Shown piece by piece: positions 55,251 through 64,000 of a stretch of DNA of 64,000 nt. Below the pieces are notes generated by a model that saw nothing but the letters and a program-made list of their open reading frames with translations, had not been told where the DNA came from and ran no database searches. The DNA is from Pseudopithomyces maydicus (Eukaryota > Ascomycota > Dothideomycetes > Pleosporales > Didymosphaeriaceae). Numbering within the stretch: position 1 is the stretch's first letter; every line of letters begins with the position of its first letter. Made by a program: the position numbers and the translations under genes. The stretch lies in contig JANTUC010000008.1 in NCBI GenBank assembly GCA_026873275.1, forward strand, positions 496,001-560,000. Reading direction: 5' to 3'.

Positions 55251-58200
55251 ATGGGTATCGCTATAGGTATTGACCTTGGCACTGCAAATATCAGGGCTGC
55301 TGTGTTTCGGAACGACAAATTCGAGATGATTCCGCATGAAGGACAAATCGGCATGCCTTCCTGCGTCGCTTTTACCGAAAGAGGTCGGTTGATTGGGCAG
55401 GCAGCCAAGAGTCACAGCAACCTACAACCCCAGAACGTTATCTTTTGCGCAGTGAAACTTCTTGGCTTGCCATACCATGACCTTGATGCGCAGGCAATAA
55501 TCAAATCTCTTCCGTTCAAGGTCACGTGTGGTGATTTTATTCCAGAGTTTTATCAGCCTCCTATGTTCAATATCTTGTACAAGGGTGTTTGGACTGCGTT
55601 CTCCCCAGTCACCATTGTTGCTATGCTGCTGAAAAGAGTTAAAAAAGATGCGGAAAAATATCTCGGACATACTGTCAGTAATGCGGTTATCACTGTTCCA
55701 GCCTCATTCAATTATAGCCGACGCTTCGCCATAAAGGACGCAGCTTTGATCGCCGGCATTAACGCTATGTTACTTATTCACGCCCCTACCGCTGTTATAT
55801 CCGAACTCTCATTTGTACAGAGAACACGTGGAGAGCGCAACGTGCTCGTGTATGATATTGGCGCCACGTTTGTCGACGTTACACTTTCCACCTTAGAGGA
55901 GGGTTTTCAAGAAGTCAAGGCCGTGGGTGGATCCCTGGCGGACTGTTATGGTGGAGACTCTATTGATGAGCTTTTGATAGAGCATATGGTTCTTAATTTC
56001 CAAATTGAGAATTCAAAAAGCACTGATACCACAACCCTTCGGCGAAACCCCCGAGCAATGCACCGCCTGAAAGCAGCTTGTGAGAGTGCAAAACGTCAGC
56101 TTTCCTCATCCCAGGAGGCCTTGGTGGAAATTGAAGATCTGGAATATGGTAGAGATTTGAGAGCTGTTATCACTCGCGGAGATTTTGAGCTTATCCTTAT
56201 TCATCACATCGAAGCTCACGCACAGAATTTGTCCAACCCAATCCGAGACGTCCTTTTCGATAGTAAAATGGCAAAAACGAGCGTTGACGAAATCATATTG
56301 ACTGGTGGATCCTCGAGAATCCCACTAATATAGCGAACAATCTCTGGATATTTTGTTGGGAAGGAACCTATTCGCTGTCTCAACCCAGAGGAAGCAACAG
56401 CGCGCGGTGCCGCACTACAGGCAGCGGTGTTCTGTGGCGATCAGTCCTCAAAAAGCCTCAATGAGATACTTTTGTTGGACGTACTGTCGGTCAACCTCGG
56501 TATCGAGATATGGGGTGGGGAAATGAGACATATTCTACGGCGCAATACCAGCATCCCCACCGCTAGGACTGAGATTTTGGATAATTGTGATTTCCTACAT
56601 AAGCAATCTGAGGCTTCGGGTGGGAGAAGAGTTTATCCAGTATCTAGGAGGGGTCAATCTGCCTTCACTTCAATTATATTTGAGGGCAGCGACAAATACT
56701 TTGAGGGCAGCGACAAATACGCCAAGCACTGTCTCAAGCTGGGCCAGGCCCAAACGGCGATTACAGAAGATATTTCTCATGGCTATCAGAAATTAGAAAT
56801 CAGATTCGATGTAGATCGGAACCATTTACTGGTTGTCAGCATCAAGGATATGAATACTGGGAAAATTGAGGTTTTCGCAGTTTACGGCCAAGACGAGAGG
56901 AGTTATATTCGCCTGGGTAAAGAAGAAATTGGATTCATGATAGCAGCGGAGGAAAAGATGGAATCGGATGATGATGAAGAACAAAAGCGAATAGAAGTAA
57001 ACAATTCACTGGAAGAACTTCTTTACGACATCCAGGGGTGGTCAAAACCAATCATTCCAGAACGAAGAGTCGAAAGTATGAATTACTTGTGTAGCATGGT
57101 TGACTCGACACTCAAACGGCTAGATCCAGATGCTATAATCCCTTTATCAGAATTAGAGAAACTAACCAGAGGCATACGGAGAGTGGTAAAGAAAGCGATC
57201 AACAATCAAGTAAAACAAGTATTGCAAGATGAATCGGAAGACGATCGACAGTTTGCTCAACGAATGATAGAGGATCCAGAAGAGCGGGTTAGATGGCAAC
57301 GGGCAGAAAAGGATAGCCGGGCCGGGCGGCTAGACATGGATATTCTTAAGAGTCCGCTGTTACAACAACCTCGATCTATTCATAGAGATGGTTCACCAAC
57401 AATTCGAGACCATATACGTCAAAGCTCGTTTTCAGAAGATCACAATGCTTCGCAGCATACGTTAGCACCATTAAATTCATTGCCGAAGAACAATCATTCG
57501 ATGATCGTGATCGACGACCCTGTCCAATACGTAGAGGAACAACATCAGGACAGCAATTTGACAAGATCCATGAGATCTCTATCTACTCAAGACGATCATA
57601 CTCAACCCACTAGAAACTCTAATGTTCCTGTGGGTCACGAAATTGGGGATAAAACAGCCTCGGGAAATAAAACGCTAGGAAACTTGCAATCTACATCAGA
57701 GCCTTCGACAGGTCAAACACCCGCGATTATTAGCCGTTCAGCCACACCTAGAACCACTCAGCAAGGAATTTCTTCACTATTTACTCCACCACTCGACGGT
57801 AGCCATACATACACTGATGGTGAAATCATCCAGATTTCAACGTACCTGAAAAATACAGGTCAGCCAGATTGGAGCTTAGTCCCTCGCTTATACACTGTGC
57901 TCAGACTAATCAATGGACTCGACATGTTGGATACTTTCGTTCAGCAGGGGATCACTGATATATGGTTCCCGTTCGGCCAAACAACGCTTCCTCGTGTTCT
58001 TTCTCCGTCTGTCAAAGCAAATTTTCTCAAATGCCAGGATGCCGTGCTTTCCAAATCCCTATTGTTCGAGAAGAACCCTGAAAGAAGGCATGCATCGTTT
58101 TTGAAGAACGAACCGCTTCCGTACGAAGTTGTTGGCAAGCTTGGCGCTGGCGCGCATGGCCAAGTGGACAAAGTTATCAGCATCATCAGCCACAAGGAGT

Positions 58201-59135
58201 ATGCTCGCAAGCTATTTCAGAGAGTACGTGGTATGAGGAAAGATTCCATCAAGAGCTTTTTGACGGAACTGCAAGTCCTCAAGCGAATTCAGCATTATCA
58301 TTGCGTTGAACTGGTCCGTACCCATTGAGATTCTCATTCTTCTGACACTCACAGCATACAGGTGCAAAGCTATACAGATCCAAAATATTTTGCCCTGATC
58401 ATGTCTCCCGTAGGCGATTGTAACTTACTCGACTACTACTCAGTAGCCCTCAACGATACCGACAAGCGTTCGCTGCTCCGCAGTTTCGTCGGCTGCCTCG
58501 CTAACGCATTGCAATACCTCCATGACATCAAAATCCGTCATCGCGACATCAAACCACACAACATTCTCGTCCGAAGTGACCGCGTGTTTCTGACCGATTT
58601 CGGCATCGCATTGGATTGGCAGGAGCTTTCAAAGTCCACGACGACTGCAGACTCTGGAAAAACATGGCCCTATGCGGCACCAGAAGTAGCGAGATACGAG
58701 AAGCGGAACAGTTCTGCGGACATCTGGTCTCTAGGTTGCGTGTTCATGGAGCTGGGTACAACATTGAAGGGGCAGTCGATCACTGCAATGCGTAATTTCT
58801 TCGAACACGAATCCGGCAACTACCGCTTCTACGCAAATATTCCACTTCTAGTCGCATGGGCGGACATTTGTCGGCAGAATGTGTCCGAAAAGGACGACGT
58901 CGTCTTCGACTGGGCTCTGCTCATGTTGGAAGAGCACCCTAGGAAACGGCCTACCGCCGCTTCACTACATCACGATATTAGCGTTGAGTGCATACGGCAG
59001 GGCGTGTCGTTCTGTGGCACTTGTTGTATGGAAGCTGGGGAGAGTAGTGCTGAAGATGCGAGTGACGATGACGCGTGGGACTTGGGAGCTGATGAGGCTA
59101 CTGTGACCCCGGATGGAGCCCCGGAGTTTGTTTAG
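55251..59135 (+). CDS. Hsp70-Ser/Thr protein kinase fusion, with one internal TAG
   Basis: Two exons, 55251-58313 and 58362-59135 (48-nt intron), total 1279 codons including the stop. Residues 1-400 match an Hsp70 ATPase domain: AIGIDLGTANIRAAVF, NAVITVPASFNYSRR, DIGATFVDVTLS and TGGSSRIP. The strand after linker LLLDVLSVNLGIE shows the substrate-binding part (RRNTSIPTARTEIL), and the lid begins NNSLEELLYDIQGW. A polar linker (about 665-860) leads to the kinase: GKLGAGAHGQVDKV, YARKLF, HRDIKPHN (Asp1083), DFG (Asp1100), APEVARY and DIWSLGCVFMEL. All core kinase residues are present. In the Hsp70 part NEPT is replaced by HAPT and the phosphate-2 glycines are partly lost. TAG occupies codon 361 just after SSRIPLI. 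Local codon use is more A/T-rich than in neighbours. I know of no named family with this layout. Confidence 0.85.
56283..56333 (+). other. In-frame intron-like segment covering the internal TAG
   Basis: A 51-nt segment begins GTTGAC, ends CACTAATATAG, and lies in phase 0. Its length and branch-acceptor block resemble the real introns of this window. Removing it would delete the TAG and keep the frame, but would also remove the adenosine-contact motif TGGSSRIP. Whether it is spliced cannot be decided from sequence. Confidence 0.35.
56679..56720 (+). repeat. Exact 21-bp tandem duplication in the Hsp70 substrate-binding region
   Basis: Two identical 21-nt copies (56679-56699 and 56700-56720) code for FEGSDKY twice. 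Typical Hsp70s have a single such strand here (VYEGER-like), so it is an in-frame insertion, apparently recent. Confidence 0.92.
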
Positions 59136-59640
59136 GATCGATGCAGCGCTATCTATAGTAAGCTATGGCAATGTATAAAAAGATTTGGGTGGTCTACATG
59201 CATTCGCTTCGGTGCTACTTCTTGGAGCGAGCCAGACGCGCTACGTCATTGGAGAAAAGACCGAGGCCGACTAAGTCAGCAACATCCGGCTCCTCCGGTG
59301 CCGTTAGGGACCTGACTATCCAATAAAATTAGTATTCTACCATGTAGGAAGAGTATCTCGTGAATGCCGGCTATTCGCCGACTTGATCTATGCCACGCTC
59401 GGTAATCGCAGGCGCGCGACATGTCCGGCTTCGGTGTCGTTGCATGCGGGTTTTCGAACACTCCCGGGCGTTAAACTATTGTTCTCGTACGAATTTTGTC
59501 GGTTTTAACTATCTTTGAGACAGCATATGTATAGTGATTCTGAGTATTTAGGCTGGCCGCGCTCGCTGCCAAATAAGCATGACACAAATGCTATTCACAC
59601 ATCACCAGACTTGCCTCGAATACTGTTGAAGCCCCCTATA
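59136..59640. other. Intergenic between fusion gene and glycine-zipper gene
   Basis: A 505-nt gap on the same strand. The glycine-zipper frame stays open upstream to 59515, but has no convincing start there. No other feature seen. Confidence 0.5.
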
Positions 59641-60267
59641 ATGTCAGGTAAATATAACAATTACTCTTTCGAGAGATACGAGACCCCTCAAAAATACCCA
59701 CCGCCGCCTCAAGGTTATCAACAACAAGGTTGGACTGCACCATCAGCCACACAAGCCTTTTTTTCGGAGCAATCGCAACCCCAGGTTCAGTTCCCAGTAT
59801 CCGAGGAGAGATATCCCCAGTTCGAAGCTTACCCGTCCGAACAGCTGTTAGTCGCCAAAATAATATCTTAAGCGCGGAATATTCGACTGACGATACATAG
59901 TCGATACAACCGATACAACCCGAACTATCATTCACCAAGTCCGTACCCACAATACCCAGGGCAGCCACGCTACTCTCCAGCCCCAGACCGGGAACCTATA
60001 TACCCCAGTCGCTACGAGCAATATGAGCGCAATGCTCGTCCGCCACGACGTGATGATGATCGCGGTTTGATGGGTGCGATTGGCGGGGGTGTCGCGGGAA
60101 TGGCGAGTGGCGAAATGCTGGGAGGACATCCCATCCTTGGGGCCATTGCTGGTGCAGTCATCGGTGATAAAATGGAGAAGCGACACAAGAGACATAAGCA
60201 TGAGCGTGAAGAATTGGCTTGGGAGGAACAAAGAGTGGATCAAGAATATGACCGCGGTTATTACTAG
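59641..60267 (+). CDS. Glycine-zipper protein with Pro/Gln/Tyr-rich N-terminus
   Basis: Exons 59641-59846 and 59901-60267 (54-nt intron, donor GTTAGT, branch GACTGACG) give 190 residues. The N-terminal 115 residues are rich in Pro, Gln, Tyr and Ser (KYPPPPQGYQQQGW, NPNYHSPSPYPQYPGQP). Residues about 123-160 form a glycine zipper (GAIGGGVAGMASGEMLGG, GAIAGAVIGDKM) able to pair two hydrophobic helices. A basic, then acidic tail follows (KRHKRHKHEREELAWEEQ). There is no signal peptide. Such motifs occur in membrane-inserting proteins, but many fungal members have no known role. It follows the Hsp70-kinase gene on the same strand, 505 nt away. The start MSGKYNNYSF is the likely one; upstream codons are open from 59515. 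Confidence 0.75.
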
Positions 60268-61035
60268 ACTTTCGTATAAGGTATAGATGGTAGCATAGAT
60301 GGGTGCCAACTGGGCTAATATTAGAATGGATTTTACTGCTAATAAAACGGAACAGATCCTTATGTTTGTTTTAATCGAGAATGCTATCATTAGTATTGGT
60401 TGAGCCGGAACCTGCCGTACTATTTTGTCGCCAGTGGCTGTGTTGTAGACCAGACTTGCATCCAATTTGATCATATACTTGAAGAAGATAGTGACCTAGC
60501 GTACATTGTTTTCCAATTTTGTATTGGGCACAATATCTTCTAGGAATTCGAGTGATTGTAAGTTGAGGATATCGACCAAGTGGCGCAAATTAGCCCTGAA
60601 GGTGTCGGGTAGCATGGCTATCGAGTTTGGAGTTGACAAGTAGAACATTTGACAGGTTTCTTCAGGTAGAAAAGCCAATGATAAACTGTACAGTCTCAGA
60701 TTAAAGATAACCTACAGGGAAAGGCGGCGCTGCCGCAGGCTCAGACTACTGGATGTCCTGCTGCATAAATAATTGGCGTCTGTCTAGAGAGAGCTGCGTC
60801 TCAGAACAGTAAAACTTTTGATGCCAAATAGTATACGGCGACTTGTTTTCTATGCGTTGACTTTGCAGGTGGCCACTTATCACAATAAATGCGGATTTGA
60901 TTGACTAGTACTGTGTTGAAAACAAGAAGTCAACCAAGCGGCGTCTCTGGTCACGAGTTGCCTCATACGGGTGCACTTATCAACCACCATACCATACAAT
61001 CACGAGCCTTGGCATGCGCTCTGTGTTTATAAATC
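60268..61035. other. Intergenic between glycine-zipper and F-box genes
   Basis: A 768-nt, A/T-leaning region with no recognisable exon or repeat. Confidence 0.5.
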
Positions 61036-62559
61036 ATGTCGCACCTAACCATCACTCTTCGACTCTCCGCCTCGGGCTCGAGTCCCTCAACTGAACCCGC
61101 GGTCATCTGTGCGCACCCACACCGTATTTCCTATCTAGAGCCAGTTTCCGGTCACCAAGTTCCAAGCATGGCAACACCTTTGGCCACGGTACCATTTCGC
61201 CTACCCGATCTCCCAAATGAGCTCATCACATGTGTCGCAAAACAAATGGACCATCACGGCCTCATGAATTTCCGTCTTACATGCCATAGGTTTGCTGAAC
61301 TATGCCGTCTATACTTCGCCGAACGCTACTTCCAGGATGTCTATCTGTTTTTGCATCCTGCATGCCTCGAAGCCTTGAACACAATCTCGCTGTATCCACA
61401 ATACTCGAAGCTAGTACGCAAATTGGTCATTACGAACGACCAACTACATGACACGAATGAGTTCGAGGAGAAAGCACCTCCACATATCCAGGCCATGAAA
61501 CCAGAAGCAGCTGAATTTAGAATGATTGGCGGGGATGTTGAGAAGCTGAGCGAGATCCTCCCTCGGTTTACTCATCTTGAGAGCATCCATGTGACTAGAC
61601 GTCCAATTACACTAGCTGTGTTAGAGAACGATGCGCCAGCTATCAACCTGGCGAACGAACGTGCGTTGGTGCATGCTTTGGAAGGAGATGACGTCGACGA
61701 GTGGTTCAGCCCCTCGATGATGACCGGATACCTCCAGCGCCACGCTTGGAAGGCTATTGTGCACGCAGTATTCCTTGCTGACACAATGAATGACCGAGTG
61801 AAATTGGACTTCTCTATGGGTATTGTGCGCAATCTACGTCCAGACCAACAGTTCATGAATGTCTATTTGATGCCTTGGCAACAGATCAAGCATCGAATTC
61901 GATCTGTTGAATGGACAGACGCTAGCATTCATGTGGATATTTGGACTAGACTGTTCTTGTTCAAGCTAGAACAGAGTCTAGGCTTCCAGGTGACGGCGCC
62001 CTCCACGTCCTCCAAGTCCTCTGCATTGGTCACGACATCATTCACTAGGTTCTACTATCGGATTTCTGCCGTCGACAATCTTCGACACCTCGATTTAGCA
62101 TATGTTCATATCATGCATGTGCCGACAGATTTGATCAAGACAAAACCACTACGCTCATTCAAGGTTCTGCACTGTTCTATGGGCAAAGACGAATGGAGCC
62201 TGCTACTCTACTTCTCTTCTGAAGACATGTCCAATCTTGAGATGGTCTATCTTGACAGCATCTACCTAATCGGCATCAATCATAGCGCCCCGGAATACTA
62301 CGACAAATTTGGGCCTCGAGACCAGTCCACGAGTGTCATCCTGCGTGGCAAGAAGCAAATCCTAGAAGGCATGATTACATTGCGCAATCCTTGTAACGCG
62401 TACCCAAACTCTCAAAAGCCGGTCACTCTTTCCCCTACTTATGAGAAAAAGATCGACATGCGGAAAGCACAGGCAGCCGCTGCGGGAAGGCTGGTCTTCG
62501 ACAAGGAGATGGGGACGACCAAATTGATTGATGGGTCGAAACTGGTTGAATTGAAGTAG
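61036..62559 (+). CDS. F-box domain protein
   Basis: 507 residues without introns. The F-box lies at about residues 55-95: FRLPDLPNELITCVAKQMD followed by LMNFRLTCHRFAELCRLYF. A leucine-rich, irregular C-terminal region follows (LSEILPRFTHLESIHVTRRP, NLRHLDLAYVHIMHVP, LRSFKVLHCSMG, NLEMVYLDSIYLIG). It probably binds Skp1 and selects substrates for an SCF ubiquitin ligase; the substrate is unknown. The ATG at 61168 (MATPLATVPF) directly before the F-box is an alternative, perhaps better, start, since the first 44 residues are low in structure. Confidence 0.8.
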   Translation: MSHLTITLRLSASGSSPSTEPAVICAHPHRISYLEPVSGHQVPSMATPLATVPFRLPDLPNELITCVAKQMDHHGLMNFRLTCHRFAELCRLYFAERYFQDVYLFLHPACLEALNTISLYPQYSKLVRKLVITNDQLHDTNEFEEKAPPHIQAMKPEAAEFRMIGGDVEKLSEILPRFTHLESIHVTRRPITLAVLENDAPAINLANERALVHALEGDDVDEWFSPSMMTGYLQRHAWKAIVHAVFLADTMNDRVKLDFSMGIVRNLRPDQQFMNVYLMPWQQIKHRIRSVEWTDASIHVDIWTRLFLFKLEQSLGFQVTAPSTSSKSSALVTTSFTRFYYRISAVDNLRHLDLAYVHIMHVPTDLIKTKPLRSFKVLHCSMGKDEWSLLLYFSSEDMSNLEMVYLDSIYLIGINHSAPEYYDKFGPRDQSTSVILRGKKQILEGMITLRNPCNAYPNSQKPVTLSPTYEKKIDMRKAQAAAAGRLVFDKEMGTTKLIDGSKLVELK

Positions 62560-62854
62560 ATGTAGAAGCCCAAGCAGGGTTCTTCAGTGCGAGGGAGCAA
62601 TTGTATTGTAGAGGCAGAAAACTGCATTTGCATTCACAAGGGAAGGGATGAAGAATCCTGGGACCTTGGCAATAATTATCACATCATAGAAATCATGACA
62701 ATGACTGTCTGAAATGACCTGGTTTGCAAAACTGTTCCGGTGATCAAGAACACTCGTAATGCTTATATTGGTATTCAATCATAGATCTACGCTACTGCAG
62801 GTATTCTGGAGTATACCTCCTACCGTGAGGATATTTTATCATCATTGCGTTTGT
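62560..62854. other. Intergenic, convergent 3' ends
   Basis: About 295 nt between the F-box and WSC gene stops. Nothing seen. Confidence 0.5.
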
Positions 62855-64000
62855 TCATTTCCACCAACCATACTTCGTAGACGTCGATTTGACGGTACTC
62901 TTGGCTGTCGACTTTGCGGTCGTCTTACAAGATGTCGTTGTTGCCAGTGTCGATGATTTCTTCGTGGACGAACTTGGCTTTGGTGTCGATGTTGACTTCG
63001 GTGTAGATGTTGACTTTGGAGTCGAAGTTGGCTTTGGTGTGCTCTTGGTGGAAGTCTTTGGGGGCACGCTTGGCGTTGTCTTGCAGGACGTCGACGAAGT
63101 CTTCTTAGTGGAGCTAGAAGACGTCTTTACCGTTGAAGTCTTTGGACAATTGTATCCTATGCCCACGGAGGATGTGGTATGAACAGAAACAGAAGAAGAG
63201 GTTAACTTGCTTGAGGATGATGGCGTAGATGTAGACGAGTACGGTGTCGAAGTGGCAGATGGGATAGATGAGGATGAAGACGAGATGACGGGAGGACCAC
63301 ATGGTTCAGTCGATTCGAGATTCTTCGCAACGTAGAGTGACAACCGATCAGGACCGCCACAGAATTGTGTACTATTACCTGTGCATGGTGTAGAGCATTG
63401 GGCAGAGTCAGTCGAAGCCGTCCCATTGCCCAGGACAACACCACAATAGCATTCGCGTCCAAACTCGGTACCTGCGAACGGAAATCCTTTCGCACCACAA
63501 GCGTTCAGACATGTTTGTGTTGTCATGACGGTGATGTTGAGGTAGTCCCATTGCGAGTAGTCGAGAGAGCGACCACTTTCGCCCTCGGTGTAGCAGCCAA
63601 GCGACAAGTAATCATCCGAAATTGCGATGTCATCTGCATCTGTGAAAGTCGGGTCCTGATAGATAGACACTCTATCTGCCCCACCACAAGCTTGAGTGGA
63701 ATCACCTTTGCAAGTCAGCAGTGTACTGGAACAAGGGAGGCTACTTTACCATTGCAAGGAAGATTGCACTCCTCTTCTGCGGCTTTGATGGCCGACACAC
63801 TAGTTCCACAGAAGCACTGGCCTTTGCCGGTTAGGTCTATTGTACATATGCAGCATTATTGGGTGGCCTGACCATAATATTCCAACCCCGCGTATCGGTA
63901 GTTGTTACCCTTGCAGTAGGCGGTGCATTGCTCGATTGTAGCATTGTTGAATTCGAGGTCGGCCTTGAATGGCAGAGCACGACTTGTCACAGAGTCTGCA
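62855..64000 (-). CDS. WSC-domain secreted protein (N-terminal part beyond right edge)
   Basis: WSC domains are Cys-rich carbohydrate-binding modules. Within the window the exons are 64000-63873, 63821-63750 and 63705-62855, with introns of 51 and 44 nt. The first intron was placed so the junction reads YAGLEYYGQCFCGTS. Two WSC units are visible: one spanning the splice sites (TIEQCTAYCKGN, CNLPCNGDSTQACGGADR) and a second, complete one (SLGCYTEGESGRSL, QTCLNACGAKGFPFAG, GRECYCGVVL, TPCTGNSTQFCGGPDR). A long Ser/Thr-rich tail follows, with Lys/Pro-containing repeats and no clear membrane or GPI segment. It may be cell-wall or polysaccharide bound. The start lies outside the window. Confidence 0.88.
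62970..63055 (-). repeat. Ser/Thr/Pro/Lys coding repeats in the WSC protein tail
   Basis: Units such as STPKPT, STPKST and STPKPS recur several times, with synonymous differences. A low-complexity linker prone to O-glycosylation. Confidence 0.75.

Noticed and set aside
55251..59135. Two separate genes, an Hsp70 pseudogene and a kinase
   Set aside because: The substrate-binding region, lid, linker and kinase N-lobe share one uninterrupted frame (56427-58328); only the ATPase part is set off by the TAG.

Overview
The window is nuclear DNA of a filamentous ascomycete (Pezizomycotina, most likely a Dothideomycete; the species cannot be named from sequence alone). The evidence is short introns of about 44-125 nt with CTAAC/CTGAC-like branch points, fungal gene families (Cdc25/NimT, Pol5, Ubp14, class II hydrophobin, AA9 LPMO, GH6, WSC protein, YAT-type amino-acid permease), and GPI-type secreted proteins. 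Exon chains below were assembled by hand by matching splice sites, phase and family conservation; most close exactly in frame.

Layout. 1-545: 5' part of the GINS subunit Sld5, running off the left edge. 1794-3675 (-): M-phase phosphatase Cdc25/NimT. 6654-14081 (+): a housekeeping block of Pol5, Ubp14 and the Fe-S scaffold Isu1. 15328-16692 (+): F-box-like protein, frame-broken. 17529-20080: convergent GH43 and GH6 cellulase genes. 21189-23961 (-): coactosin and a cytochrome P450. 26235-30019 (+): large secreted GPI-type protein with long Asp/Glu repeats. 30476-31085 (+): PC4/Sub1 coactivator. 32136-38687: small secreted protein, AA9 LPMO, proline iminopeptidase, single-pass membrane protein. 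40043-44443: an unknown protein and an amino-acid permease. 46646-50138: class II hydrophobin, a single-pass membrane protein and an F-box-like protein with Gly-Ser-Asn repeats. 50776-53123 (-): RING/ankyrin-like protein and a short-chain dehydrogenase. 53802-54575: secreted GPI-type protein. 55251-59135 (+): an Hsp70-Ser/Thr protein kinase fusion. 59641-60267 (+): glycine-zipper protein. 61036-62559 (+): F-box protein. 62855-64000 (-): WSC-domain protein running off the right edge.

Main points. (1) The gene at 55251-59135 joins a complete Hsp70 (nucleotide-binding, substrate-binding and lid regions) to an apparently intact protein kinase. The substrate-binding region and the kinase N-lobe share one uninterrupted reading frame. 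The ATPase half carries one in-frame TAG where Hsp70s usually have a glutamine or similar residue; a 51-nt intron-like segment covers exactly that stop. (2) The first intron of isu1 can only be removed, with conservation of the family sequence, as an AT-AC intron (ATAAGT...AC). (3) Four genes are broken by seven apparent single-base deficits, all in G or C runs, which points to assembly homopolymer under-calling rather than gene decay. (4) The AA9 LPMO has Glu in place of the conserved second-sphere Gln.

The secreted set (GH43, GH6, AA9, hydrophobin, WSC and GPI proteins) fits a plant-associated or saprotrophic lifestyle. No secondary-metabolite backbone gene, transposon, tRNA or rRNA gene was recognised.
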